A stretch of DNA of 64,000 bases from Isoperla grammatica (Eukaryota; Arthropoda; Insecta; Plecoptera; Perlodidae): positions 43,976,251 through 44,040,250 of the forward strand of contig OX246745.1 in NCBI GenBank assembly GCA_945910005.1. Reading direction: 5' to 3'. Made by a program: the position numbers and the translations under genes. Shown in pieces: positions 38,424 to 49,481 of this stretch. The notes beneath the pieces were generated by a model. It saw only the letters and a list, made by a program, of their open reading frames with translations, was not told the origin of the DNA and made no database searches. Positions within the stretch are counted from its first letter, which is position 1. The number at the start of each line of letters is the position of its first letter.

Positions 38424-38576
38424 CCTGGGCCTTGATTCTCTATGGTCAACGATAAGGTGATCACCGGTTTTGGTGGTTATGAGAAGGCTGTGACCCAATC
38501 ACAGCCATCCATTTGCCTTCCGTAACGACAGAAACCGGTGAGAAATTTACCACAGATTTAGAGAATCGGGCTCCCT
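38424..38576. mobile_element. Short MITE-like inverted repeat (about 150 bp)
   Basis: The left CCTGGGCCTTGATTCTC and the reverse complement of the right CCAGGGAGCCCGATTCTC are inverted, and TCACCGGTTT recurs inverted further in. A second inner palindrome GGCTGTGA / TCACAGCC forms the loop. No clear target duplication. Confidence 0.55.
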
Positions 38577-38611
38577 GGTCCTGGTTCTGGAAAAATAGTA
38601 TGAACAATGAC

Positions 38612-39000
38612 CAGAAGTTAATTTGAGCCGGAACGCACTGGAACGCAGTTCCGATTCCTATTCCTAAACCAGAACGCGCGTTCCGGTATTATTTCGTAAC
38701 GTAGGTTACTCCTTAAAAACTCGTGAATTAATTCGTATCTCTGAAAATTTCACAAATATATCTTTGTATTTGTATTTTGTTGGTATGAATGCAAGTTATT
38801 CAAGTTTATGGATTACCGCTAGGTAGCAAATACATAGGCAATAACCTTTTGACTGACCACTGACACTAAACAGATAACTAATTAATAATTACATTGTATA
38901 TGTGTTCACAATGTATAAATGTGGGCGGGGTTGGTGTCAAATTATAGTTGACAAACAAAATATGCGTTCCGGTTCCTTTTCAATTACAAATTAAGCCCTG
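38612..39000. mobile_element. Non-autonomous hAT-type element (389 bp)
   Basis: The left end CAGAAGTTAATTTG and the reverse complement of the right end CAGGGCTTAATTTG are inverted repeats. The exact 8-bp duplication ACAATGAC lies at 38604-38611 and 39001-39008. CCGGAACGCA appears subterminally at both sides and GGAACGCAGTTCCG is palindromic. No transposase. The termini differ from the CAGTGGCG set, so it is a separate hAT family. Confidence 0.9.
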
Positions 39001-39027
39001 ACAATGACATATTTAATTAGTTCTAAG

Positions 39028-39122
39028 TAGCGTTTAATAAGGTAACCACATGGAAATACTTGACATTTATGTCCGTACATTTTTACGCCGGTTTTGACCG
39101 AGTTTGTATTTATTGCAACAAT
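39028..39122 (+). repeat. AAT-tailed SINE-like unit, copy 2
   Basis: Matches 25612-25722: GTTTAATAAGGTAACCACATGG, ACTTGACATTTATGTCCGTA, CGCCGGTTTTGACCGAG, then CAATAAAATAATAAT leading into a long AAT tract. Confidence 0.65.
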
Positions 39123-39124
39123 AA

Positions 39125-39201
<77 letters not shown>

Positions 39202-39209
39202 TAATAATA
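39123..39209. repeat. (AAT)n microsatellite
   Basis: About 29 AAT copies with one AAC, forming the tail of the SINE-like unit. Confidence 0.95.
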
Positions 39210-39957
39210 ATGTAACTAACCTAACCTTATTTTCTAAAGGTTGTTATTGAAATAACTAACCGGATAAATATGTATGGATGGAATACTAATTAATCGTTCA
39301 TTATGTTTGCATCTCGACGTTGCTACGCAGTTCGCACATATATCCATATGAATGCAATGCAAGTTTAATGCCCTTCCATTATCACCACATAATATTCCTG
39401 CTGAGACAAACATGAGTTATAGCTTGTTTAGTTGTTGATAATATTAGCAGCGCAGCGGAGAGCGAGTAATAGTTCTTTCTACTTGTGGCTGGCTATGTTT
39501 CAGTGAAATGCGTATGAAAAGTGCAGGGTCAAGTGTCAGGATGTCAATCGTCATCTGGCTTGAGTTATGTAGCATGTGCTAACGGGCCTAACCGTGTGCT
39601 AATTGGAAGATATATGGGAGGCGTGTCGGGGGATATTATCGGAGAACAGACTCCACGCCTACAACAGCACCACAGGCAATTTGTTTCTAGTTGTTGTGTG
39701 GTTTTAAGCGTATATGAGAATGGGATTATTTCACCAGATTCTATGACGATATCACATTGGGATTTGGTTTTATTGTGCACTAGAAGCAAACGCCAAATGC
39801 AATTTCTAACTTCACACATAAATAATTTATCTAAAAAATGAAATGATCATTTTATACTTGGTTGTATCAGTTTTATAACTGAATAGGATTGTTGTGATTC
39901 ATTGGGGACAATAGCCGTCGTTGTGTAGTAGGCCCATGAGTACGACTCCCGCAGCCG
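39210..39957. other. Non-coding stretch
   Basis: Frames at 39521-39841 overlap on both strands and have no domain. CAGTTTTATAACTGAATAGGAT near 39868 is the reverse-complement twin of a word in the LINE 3' end at about 39990-40016. Confidence 0.45.
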
Positions 39958-40654
39958 TTTTTATTTATTTTATTTATTTATTTATTTAATGTCTATCCTA
40001 TTCAGTTATAAAAACTGATTTACAAAGGAGGACCTTAAATAAAACTAAGCTATGCCAACAATGAATAGTTATGAAATCATAAATAACAATAACAATAAAA
40101 CAAAACAAACTACTGAACTATATAAAAATATAATCAAGAACAAGAAAAAATAATTGAGAAATGAAATAAAATCAAATGAAGTGCTAATTCAACATATTAA
40201 AAAATAAAAATAGAAGTATGCAAATAAGATAGAACATGAAGAAACAAAAAAAATTTGTGGGAAAAAATTAATATATATATATAAAAGTGAAAAAGAAGAA
40301 AAGAAAAAAAAGAAGAAAGAAAAGAAAAAAGAAAAAAAAAAAGAAAAAAGAAAACAGAAAGAAGAAAAAAAAAAGAAAAAACTGATTTGTTAACGGTCCC
40401 AGCTCAAACGAAATGAAGATTGCAAAAAATCAGAAACTGCAATCTGGGAAAAATAAAATAACCGCATACGCCTTCTATCTTCACTTCGAATCTTGAAAGT
40501 CAGATGGTCTTGAAAATCTTGATCCGAAAACCATTTATAAGTAGAGATCAAACTGAATCAAGAGAATTCAGGAAACCGGATGTAGATTCCAGCAGACCAA
40601 CAAACCAACCATCTAAAACAGATGAAAAACCACTTACAGTAGATCAATCTTAAC
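39958..40654 (-). mobile_element. 3' untranslated region and tail of the LINE at 40655
   Basis: On the minus strand this follows the ORF stop and ends in an AAATAAATAAAT-type tail (39960-39990 on plus). At about 40288-40380 the plus strand is almost pure A/G, a pyrimidine tract on the LINE sense strand. A near-palindrome CAGTTTTTATAACTG lies just before the tail. Confidence 0.65.
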
Positions 40655-43600
40655 TTAAACACGCCTAACTCTCTTCTTAAGAATTACAGATTCTATCCTA
40701 TTCCTAAATTCTAGGAGCCGCAATCTCACAAACTGGCTTCGAAGATCATGCGGAAGTGAATTCCAGAAGTGTACACCCCTGTACAAGAATGACCTGCGGA
40801 ACGACTCGGAATTCATTATAGGAACCTGTAAAGTAAAAGTTAATATAGAATCACGAGCACGCTCAACAAAATTAAACATAGTTGGCACAACATCTAAATG
40901 CATACCTTTCATCATCTTAAAAGTATTTACCAGCACATGGAACTTCATTCGCTCATCAATTGTCAAAAAATTGTCCTGCAAGTCTTGGTGGAAAGGAACT
41001 TCATCAAATAAATGGTCTATTCTTCTCTGCAGCACAATATAATCTGCAGATGGTCGAACAGCCCACACAACTAAACAATAATCAATTATAGAGTGAACAT
41101 AAGAATCAACAAGTAATCTCAGCATTCTCTCAGTCACAAATCTCTTCATTCTTACAATCATACCTATTGCTGAAGACACCCTATTACAAACATATTCATA
41201 GTGTCTTTTAAAAGTAAGACTACAGTCTAAATACACACCAAGATACTTAAATTCAAACACTCTAGAAATAATGTTACCATTACAAGTTAACACTTGAGGA
41301 AATCTATTCACAGTATTATCATTAGCCTTATGAAAAATCATAAAATTAGTTTTACTATAATTAATATTGAGTTCCTGACTCAGAAACCAGTTATCCATTC
41401 TTCTTAAAATTTCTTGAAGCCTCCTGACAATTTCTTCGGTATTTGTACCTTCTAAATAAAAAACCAAATCATCAGCATACAACAAATAAGATATACCAGA
41501 CATTATATCAGATATATCATCAATGTAAAGAATAAATAAAAGTGGCCCCAAAACCGAACCTTGGGGAATTCCACACAGAATATCTATAAAATCTGACGAA
41601 TAATTAGGTAGATTAATAAACATTTGCCTATTTAGAAAATAATCTGAGAGAATAGCTAACAAATGTGGGCTAACACTATATCTAGCTTTCAATTTTTTTA
41701 AAAGAAGTAAAATGGGTACCGAATCAAATGCTTTTCTAAGATCAACAAACACAGCACCTACCTTGCCATTTCGACAGTCAATCTTCTTCGAAATGAAATC
41801 AGTGAACGCTAAGAGAGCACTCTGAGTCGATCGTCCTTTTCTGAAACCATGCTGATTAGTACTTAAACCTACAGATAAATCAATTTCATTCAGCAATCTT
41901 TTATACAAAATTTTTTCTATTATTTTACCCACTATCGGAAGAGTAGAAATTGGTCGATAAGAATTTCTATCATCTTTCTTACCTTTACCCTTATAAATGG
42001 GTGTTACCTTAGCCAATTTTAGTCGTGTCGGGAAAACACCTATGAAAAAGAAATGAGATATTAAAACAGCCAACAAACCAACTATAGAAGAGCATTTCTT
42101 AAAAACAATACATGCCACTTCCCAAGAAGCTGCAGCACTATTATTTTTAAGACTACGAATTGCAGAAATAACTTCATCATTGGTTACCTGTTTAAATGGC
42201 CGACTTCCAGCTTCCCGTACACTCAAATCACGAAACTCACCAATATCTTTGGAGTAATCTGTAGTGTTTACTAAAAAACTCTTCTGCAACAGACTACAAA
42301 TTTCATGATTAGATGTGTAGGACACTCCATTTTCACTTAAAGATGAAATATTACACCCTTGTTTAGATTTATTACCCGTTAACTTATTATAAACCGACCA
42401 TAAAGATGTCGAAGAAGTATCAGAATCAAAAGATGACTTAAAATACTCACGTTTAGAGAAACGAATGCAATTATTTACCTTGTTCCGAATATGTTTATAC
42501 TCATCCCATGTGGATTGCTGTCTCGAAGTACGGAATTGTTTCCGCAAGTGGTCCCTCCTGTGCATCCATCTTCTAATTTCAGAAGATAACCATGGAGCCG
42601 ATTTTTCTTTGACTCGTAACTTCAAAATTGGTGCATGATTATTAAGAGTGTCCAAAACAATATTATTAAATAATTCTAATTTATCATTAGCACTTACCAT
42701 CATATTAATTTGCTCAAAGGGCCCACTCAAAATATCACTATTTACCTGTTCCCAATCAATATTTTTAAAATTTCTGGTATTAACCAGCTTAGGAAGAAAC
42801 TTCTGTCGATTAATTTTACGAATGCAATAAATTAACTCATGGTCACTAATACCTACACTTATTATACCTGATTGAATAACATTATCATTACGAGAAACAT
42901 AAATGTGGTCAATTAAACTAGATGACTTAACATTAACTCTTGTATTGGATTTAACTAATTGCACCAGCCCACGAGACCTAGTGAGAAACTTAAATCGATT
43001 GACTGGAGCAGTCTTCTTTTGTAGATCAATGTTGAAGTCACCTAGAATGAAAATCTCATTATAATTTGTAACTAAAGTACTTACTAAACTATCAAAAGGC
43101 CCGGAAAAATCTTCGGTTTTAACATGAGGGGGTTTATAAACAACTGAAAATACCATAGGTTTCATATGAGCACACCAGAACTTGACTGACTGTAATTCAA
43201 CATCTAGGGGAAAAGTGATAACACTATCAATGACACTAAACATAAATCTTTCTGCAATATAAATAACTAAACCTCCTCCTTCCCTTACCCGATCAAACCG
43301 CAGCATCTTGTAGTTGGAGATCGAAAAGAAACCATCTGGAACAGACTCATCGAGAAACGTTTCAGAACAAGCAAATATATCAAATTTGTATGTATCAATA
43401 ATAAGTCGCAATTGATCAATGTATTTATCTAACTTACGAATATTAAGGTGACCTAACTTCAAACCCTTCTGAAAAGATGTTATCTCTGGAACAAATATAT
43501 CATTTAATAGTTCATTATCATTAGACCTAAGACAAGATGTAAAAATATCATGAACATCCAGAGGTGGAAATAAGCAATTCATACAATACCAGCCAGGCGC

Positions 43601-43843
43601 AATTCCTCCAGTAGGTGCATCATTCTTCTTAGTGTAGACCTCTTCCAAACCACACTCAATGCAGTGGGAGCTAGTGAAGTTCTGCACACACGATTTACAC
43701 TCCCACTGATCCCGCACCATATAAAATGTCTCCAAGTTCAGATTCAAACAAGTCCTATGATAAAAGTCTTCACATACGCAGCACTGTAAACTTAAAGTTT
43801 TATAGTTCTTCTTCAATTTACATTGGAAACAACGACGCACCAT
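40655..43843 (-). CDS. LINE retrotransposon ORF: PHD finger, endonuclease, reverse transcriptase (1062 aa)
   Basis: Intact from ATG to stop. Residues 5-52 form a PHD-type C4HC3 finger (C5, C8, C22, C24, H29, C32, C49, C52), followed by a second cysteine group (C61, C64, C87, C90). An apurinic-type endonuclease follows at about 125-350 with SETFLDESV, ILGDFNID, DHIYVS and SDHELIY. The reverse transcriptase spans about 560-860, with PIYKGKGKKDD and YRPIS, VDLRKAFDS (about 698), GIPQGSVLGPLLF and the catalytic YADD at 789-792. The C-terminal part has FWNSLPHDLR. The single-ORF layout and motifs fit the CR1/L2/Jockey superclade. The enzyme nicks target DNA and reverse transcribes its own RNA. Odd point: where relatives usually carry a GPDG-like motif before the catalytic core, this copy reads NNSAAASWEV. 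Confidence 0.93.
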   Translation of the reverse strand: MVRRCFQCKLKKNYKTLSLQCCVCEDFYHRTCLNLNLETFYMVRDQWECKSCVQNFTSSHCIECGLEEVYTKKNDAPTGGIAPGWYCMNCLFPPLDVHDIFTSCLRSNDNELLNDIFVPEITSFQKGLKLGHLNIRKLDKYIDQLRLIIDTYKFDIFACSETFLDESVPDGFFSISNYKMLRFDRVREGGGLVIYIAERFMFSVIDSVITFPLDVELQSVKFWCAHMKPMVFSVVYKPPHVKTEDFSGPFDSLVSTLVTNYNEIFILGDFNIDLQKKTAPVNRFKFLTRSRGLVQLVKSNTRVNVKSSSLIDHIYVSRNDNVIQSGIISVGISDHELIYCIRKINRQKFLPKLVNTRNFKNIDWEQVNSDILSGPFEQINMMVSANDKLELFNNIVLDTLNNHAPILKLRVKEKSAPWLSSEIRRWMHRRDHLRKQFRTSRQQSTWDEYKHIRNKVNNCIRFSKREYFKSSFDSDTSSTSLWSVYNKLTGNKSKQGCNISSLSENGVSYTSNHEICSLLQKSFLVNTTDYSKDIGEFRDLSVREAGSRPFKQVTNDEVISAIRSLKNNSAAASWEVACIVFKKCSSIVGLLAVLISHFFFIGVFPTRLKLAKVTPIYKGKGKKDDRNSYRPISTLPIVGKIIEKILYKRLLNEIDLSVGLSTNQHGFRKGRSTQSALLAFTDFISKKIDCRNGKVGAVFVDLRKAFDSVPILLLLKKLKARYSVSPHLLAILSDYFLNRQMFINLPNYSSDFIDILCGIPQGSVLGPLLFILYIDDISDIMSGISYLLYADDLVFYLEGTNTEEIVRRLQEILRRMDNWFLSQELNINYSKTNFMIFHKANDNTVNRFPQVLTCNGNIISRVFEFKYLGVYLDCSLTFKRHYEYVCNRVSSAIGMIVRMKRFVTERMLRLLVDSYVHSIIDYCLVVWAVRPSADYIVLQRRIDHLFDEVPFHQDLQDNFLTIDERMKFHVLVNTFKMMKGMHLDVVPTMFNFVERARDSILTFTLQVPIMNSESFRRSFLYRGVHFWNSLPHDLRSQFVRLRLLEFRNRIESVILKKRVRRV

Positions 43844-44476
43844 GATAATAAATAATATTGATTTGAGTTATAAAATGAGTAGTGAATGAAATTTAACAGT
43901 AATAGTTTCCAAAGCTAAAAATTATACAAATCAAATGCCCTAATGTCAAATAGTAAACAAATGTTATTGATATTATGAATAAAATAAACAAAGCTGTCGA
44001 ACTAACTTCTTTGCTCTAAAATAAAAGTAAAACACTCAAACGACAAGGCAGCGCTCTCCAAATGGCCGTTACCAAACTTACAGAAATCACTGCAAACTGA
44101 CAAATACGCCCTGCTTACATAAAACTTCTAAATACGTATCAAATGAAATAAAATGCCATAAAATAAAGATATTAAACAAATAATTCGAGAAAACTAGGCT
44201 ACAATAGCTGTCAAATGAGCTATTTTCAACTGTTTTTAATTTGAGATCAATCCCTGAAGAAATAACAAAACAACCAAACTTAAATGCGATTTATGATCAA
44301 ATAAAATAACACTAGTACTTCCCTGTACCTCCACTTGTAGAAGAAAACTCGTAGATCACGTTTATGTAATAATAAATGTTGTAGCACTTCAAGTTCCGTC
44401 AGAAAAGAATTAAAAGCAGGAGCAAACAATACATACTCGTAACCAATCATTTTAAATGTTTTCAACATTGAAATGT
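43844..44476. other. Region upstream of the LINE ORF (possible 5' UTR) and non-coding DNA
   Basis: The LINE 5' end must lie in or beyond this stretch, but I could not fix it because no target-site duplication was recognised. Sequence is AT-rich with no other feature. Confidence 0.4.

Positions 44477-44572
<96 letters not shown>
44477..44572. repeat. (ATT)n microsatellite
   Basis: About 32 perfect copies, in the orientation opposite to the other AAT tracts. Tyrosine or isoleucine frames over it are artefacts. Confidence 0.97.
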
Positions 44573-44575
<3 letters not shown>

Positions 44576-44892
44576 CATTGATATTTGGTTCAATCCCAAG
44601 TACAAGACTGTGTGTGTTTGTGTGTATGCTTGCGTCCACGCCTCCATCTTAAACGTTTACTAGAATACAATAAGAAAATACACTGGGTATTGTATACATG
44701 AAAATCGGACTGAGATTTAATATGATTTTGGTCTTCTTCCGGTTTTTATTTTTTGTGTCCCAACTATTTGTATTGTTTCACATCCACTGTGTCTGATGTG
44801 GTATGAATGGATCTGTGCAATTGTGCCAATTCCCTTTACGCCAACGATATTTCCCCCCAATCACACAGTGTGCACCAAATACCAGTGCAAAC

Positions 44893-45042
44893 AGGTAATG
44901 TTAAACGATGTCATTTTGGCGTATTGAGAAAACCCATTCCCATTGCGCTAACAGATATGTACACGTGGAAGAGTCAAAAGTATCGGAAGAGCTCTGAAAA
45001 TATTCTTGGCGCAAAGGTAAAAAAAATTTCTCATCGAGCCAA
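44893..45042 (+). repeat. Dispersed repeat with possible exon-like end, copy 2
   Basis: Similar to 3998-4122. The plus frame reads through PIPIALTDMYTW and SQKYRKSSENILG before GGTAAAAAAAA, a possible splice donor. The 6.6 kb hAT inserted at its right end, and the flank resumes at 51697. Family unknown. Confidence 0.4.
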
Positions 45043-45248
45043 CAGGGGCGTTTTAACGCATAGGCCCGGGCCTAGGGCGCCGGATCGTCAGGGGGCGCCG
45101 TGCGACCCCTGATTAATTTACTACAATATTCAAAACGCTGGGAACTTTTAAAATTTATTTTATTTTATTATTTTTTTGCCGCGATTCGATTCTACTATAC
45201 GTATACATTATGATTATGTAGTTATTATGACATGATAGTATATAATTA

Positions 45249-45433
45249 TACAAGACCGCTCACGCGGCCTTGAGCCGCTGCTGACACGTCACTTATATCG
45301 ACAGTCACTTGTTCCGACAGTCACTTCTTCTGCCGATGTCTTGAAAAAAGTTTTCAAAATCGGTCGAGATATAACCGAGTTGTGGGAGTTTTTCTCTTTG
45401 TTTGTGTGTTGGTAAACATTCTTCCTAAATGGA

Positions 45434-45473
<40 letters not shown>

Positions 45474-45540
45474 TGTGTGCGTTGTAAGTGTTGTAAGATG
45501 ATGAAAACCGCTGACGCGGCCTTGAGCCGCTGCTGGCTGT
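45249..45540. repeat. Duplicated CGCGGCCTTGAGCCGCTGCTG segment with (TA)n
   Basis: The sequence GCGGCCTTGAGCCGCTGCTG, itself palindromic in GCGGC / GCCGC, occurs at about 45263 and again at about 45517, each preceded by ACCGCTGACGC or ACCGCTCACGC. A TA dinucleotide run occupies 45435-45472 between them. Confidence 0.7.
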
Positions 45541-45599
45541 CCTTGTTGGGCCAGTCACTTTTTTTTTCAGTCACTTTTTGGAAAACTTGAAAGTTGGAA

Positions 45600-46310
45600 A
45601 AAAGAAAAAAAAAATTGAAAAAAATAACTACCAAAAAATAAAATTATCCCAAAATGTAAGTATTAAAAAATTTAAGTTCCAAAGAAATTGAAGTAAAAAA
45701 AAAATCAGGTTAAAAAAAATAAAAAAAAAATGAGCCCATAAAAGTTCAAGTCCAAAAATAGTTGATTGCGAAAAAAATGAAAGTACCAAAAAAATCAATT
45801 ATCAAAAAATGTAAGTCCAAAAAAATATAAGTTCAAAAAAATATAAGTACAAAAAATGTAAGTACCAAAAATGTAAAGTGCAAAAAAATTTAAGTACAAA
45901 AAATTTGAAGTACAAAAAAATTGAAGTACGAAAAAATTTAAGTTAAAAAAATGTTATGTACAAAAAAATGTAAGTACCAAAAAATGTTAGTAAAAAAAAT
46001 ATAAGTACAAAAAATTTTAAGTTCCAAAATATTTAAGTACAAAAAATGTAAGTACAAAAAATGTAAGTACAAAAAAATTGAAGTACGAAAAAATGAAGGT
46101 TCCAAAAATTTTAAGTACAAAAAATTTAAGTACAAAAAATTTGAAGAACCAAAAATTTCAAGTTCAAAAAATTTTTAAGTACAAAAAATGTATGTACCAA
46201 AAAGTGAAGTACAAAAAAATGTAAGTACAAAAAATTTAAGTACCAAAAAATGTAAGTACAAAAAAATATAAGTACAAAAATTATCAAAGTACCAAAAGTA
46301 CATACATTCT
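45600..46310. repeat. Degenerate A-rich tandem repeat (about 13-16 bp unit)
   Basis: Repeated AAGTACAAAAAATGT and close variants (AAGTACCAAAAA, AAGTTCAAAAAA) fill about 700 bp. Unit length drifts because A runs vary, and no unit is exact, so the array is old or was built by slippage. Confidence 0.85.
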
Positions 46311-49300
46311 ACATCGTGTAACATGGGCGTGTATGTATTTGCAGCCAATAAACATCAACACGACCCCCTAACCTACCAAACTTTCAAGGGATGTCAGGCA
46401 GGTGGGACTTAAAAATTTAAAAGTACACAAAGGACATACATTAATATAAAATACATTAATAAAATATAACATAAAATACATTTATATAAAACTCTCGTAT
46501 ATACTCTGTCTTATCGGGGACCCTTTCAACACCGAACAGTGGGTGTTTGGAAACTTTGATTTGAATCTGGCGGTACTAAGCGCGAGCGCTCATTGGTTGT
46601 TTAATTTAAAAAATTTCGTTTCTTCGGACGCCGTTAGATAGCATTACATACTTCTTTGGAATAGCTTCTAGTCGATAAAGGAGTTGGACAACAATAATTG
46701 ATTATTATAATGGACAAAGTTTCAATTTATCCATACGCAACATTTTACACGGGCGTGTATAAAAGCTGCGGATTGAGCTTTTCCTGCGATTTAAAGATCT
46801 CGTATATTTAATATTGAATCAAACTTTTCAAATATGTGGTCATTGTGTCCGTAAGTTATACCGTTCGGTCACAGGAAGCTTTACAACACAAAGGTGTGTT
46901 TTGAAAAGGACGGAAATGGGTGTTTATTCCGATTTCATCCATGTACACGGCACCCTCGTGTCGTCAGGTTTAAAGTTTTTTCTATCAAGTAAGAACTAAA
47001 CATTGTTAATAAAGAATCGCCCAAACTTATTCTATCATCAATTTTTGAAAAAATTGATAGTAAGTTCGTACTTTGGTCACTTGAAAAAAACTTAGTTGAA
47101 ATTGCGGCGCATTTTGGATCGTTCAAATGCTTCCCGGTACGTTCCGGTACAGTTGTCGTCAATCAAAAGCATATCATCAAAAACATATTGAAACGAGCTT
47201 TAAGATGATACCAAAATAGGCTGTCCGATTTCAAAAGGGAATTAATGGGGGAACGTCCAGAAAGTGACGATCGAGAAATCGATTTATACATGTAACCAAT
47301 GAAGAATTAATATGTCAGAGACGGTACGTGCCGAGTACGTCTGGGTACGTTGAACTTGAAACAATAGCCAATAGTCCCAGGTACTAGATAATTTGGGTTT
47401 AAAAAATTCAAACATAATTTTTTTACGCATTGAAAACACTTTTTCCGACATTCCCCTGGAAAAACACGGCAAAGAATTAAATGTAATTAAAAAAGTCCCA
47501 AGTTCGGGAGCCCGCAACTAAGTCCAGGGACATTTCTAAATAAAAATGCCTGTCCTCAAAGTTTCTAAATTTAGTTAAATTTATTTAAATGTAAAATTCA
47601 TTTCTTTAAAAAAATATTTGAGTGTGCTGAGCCAAAAGTCGCAGAAAGTGGTCGATTATTTTCGTCGTTTGTTTACACATTGAACAATTAAAAAACTCGT
47701 TGGGGGTAAAGTTCCGGGCAGAAAAAAAAATATCCAACGATAGTCAGATAAAAATAAAAGAATACTGTAGCGACAAAACGTACCTACCTCTATTAGGGTG
47801 GGGGTGAGAAGAGTTCAAACCCAAAAAACCTAAAAAACTGAAAACGGGAAAATTACTTTGCGCATGTAGCCATCTCACCTGAAAAATCTCGTAAACGGTA
47901 CGTGCCCGGTACTTGCGGGTACTGCTAATACGTCGTCAATACCTTCGGACATCTGCCATTTTTGTAAAAAAAAAAAATGAAACAAATTTTCGTAAGTGTT
48001 TGTTTCGACGTTTAATGAAATGTACCGGAAAAAAACGGGTGCATTCGATCGTTCAAAACACATTATCGGGGACGCCCGTGAAGTTAAAGTTTTGAAAATG
48101 GTGTCATCGAATAGAAATATGTTCACTTATTAACATAGGGTACAAAAATGTTTTGTATGTCATTTGAACAACACTTTTAATACGCCAAAACTAAAAGATT
48201 TTTTTGTATTTGTTTTCGCCGCCGTCGAAAAACGTTGCGGTAACGTCTGTCATCCGGTGTGGGGGTAACTTTTCGGAAATATTCTTTCATGCCCTTGTAC
48301 GGGCAAGTATTCAGCATCCATTAATATTTTTAAAAAAAAAATAGAAAAAAATGTCAATTTGACGAAAATAAATGTACAATGAAAATTAAAGTGCCCATAA
48401 CTAAGGAACGGGGACGAAATTCAAAAATTTGCCCTTCGGTTCCGTGACTTGAATGTAGGTCTTTAAGATGAAAAAGTCAAAAAACATACCACGTTTAAAT
48501 TGTGGACGTAAAGTGTCACCAACTGATTTTTTCGGCAAACACTACCAAATGTACACGATTTGCGTGACTAAAGTTCCTGTACAAAATCAAAAATTTTTAA
48601 ACTACCGAACAGCCAGACGATAACGTAAGGTGACGAAACAAAAACAAAGGGCATAACTCGTTTGGGTCGACGAGCAGGGCCATTTGAATGAGAAAGTTAA
48701 TAAAAGTAGAAAATCGGCCAAAATCAGTTTTCAAAAATTTGCCGACTTTGGTTGCCCGTAACTATCGAACGGGACGCCGTTAATTAAAGTGGGGTGTATA
48801 AAAAGTTTTGCAATTTAGTTTTGTTCAATTACAAAAACAAAAGGAATTTTTCGGAAAATTCTTTGACCCCGAAAAACGAAAAGCCGCACGTCGGGGCGGA
48901 GAATTTTCCGCCGATTGCCGGAAAAACCACTCCACGGCGGTAGGTAAAAGGGGTGGAAAAAAATCGCGACTACCACCCTTTTGTGGTGAAAGGGCAAGCG
49001 CTTCCGAATACCGGGTCGGCGGGTGGAAAAAGTCGACGGTTTGGGCGTGACGATTTTTCTAAAAAAAATCGCGATTATCTCGGAAATCCACACATTTCCA
49101 GTTTCCACGCGAAGAAAGGCGGGAAAAATGTCGGAAAATGGAAAATCCAAAAATACCATCGGAAAGCCAGGAAAATTTCCGTCGTGGACATTGTCCAGTA
49201 TGTTGACGTTTTTCACTTTCCGCGCCGCCTAGGGGGTGGAAAGTGCGACGCGCCGCCCCACTAGAGGGTTTCGCCTGTACCGTAATATGGGGTGGGTGGG
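46311..49300. other. Unrecognised 3 kb segment inside the hAT, with scattered degenerate repeats
   Basis: No transposase or other domain found. Related words recur: GCCCGCAACTAAG (about 47507), GCCCATAACTAAGGAACGGG (about 48392), GGCATAACTCGTTTGGG (about 48650), GCCCGTAACTATCGAACGGG (about 48752). Frames of about 100-130 codons near 48808-49264 overlap on both strands and are lysine/phenylalanine-rich without motifs. This may be a second nested insertion or diverged non-coding DNA of the hAT. Confidence 0.45.
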
Positions 49301-49479
<179 letters not shown>

Positions 49480-49481
49480 AA

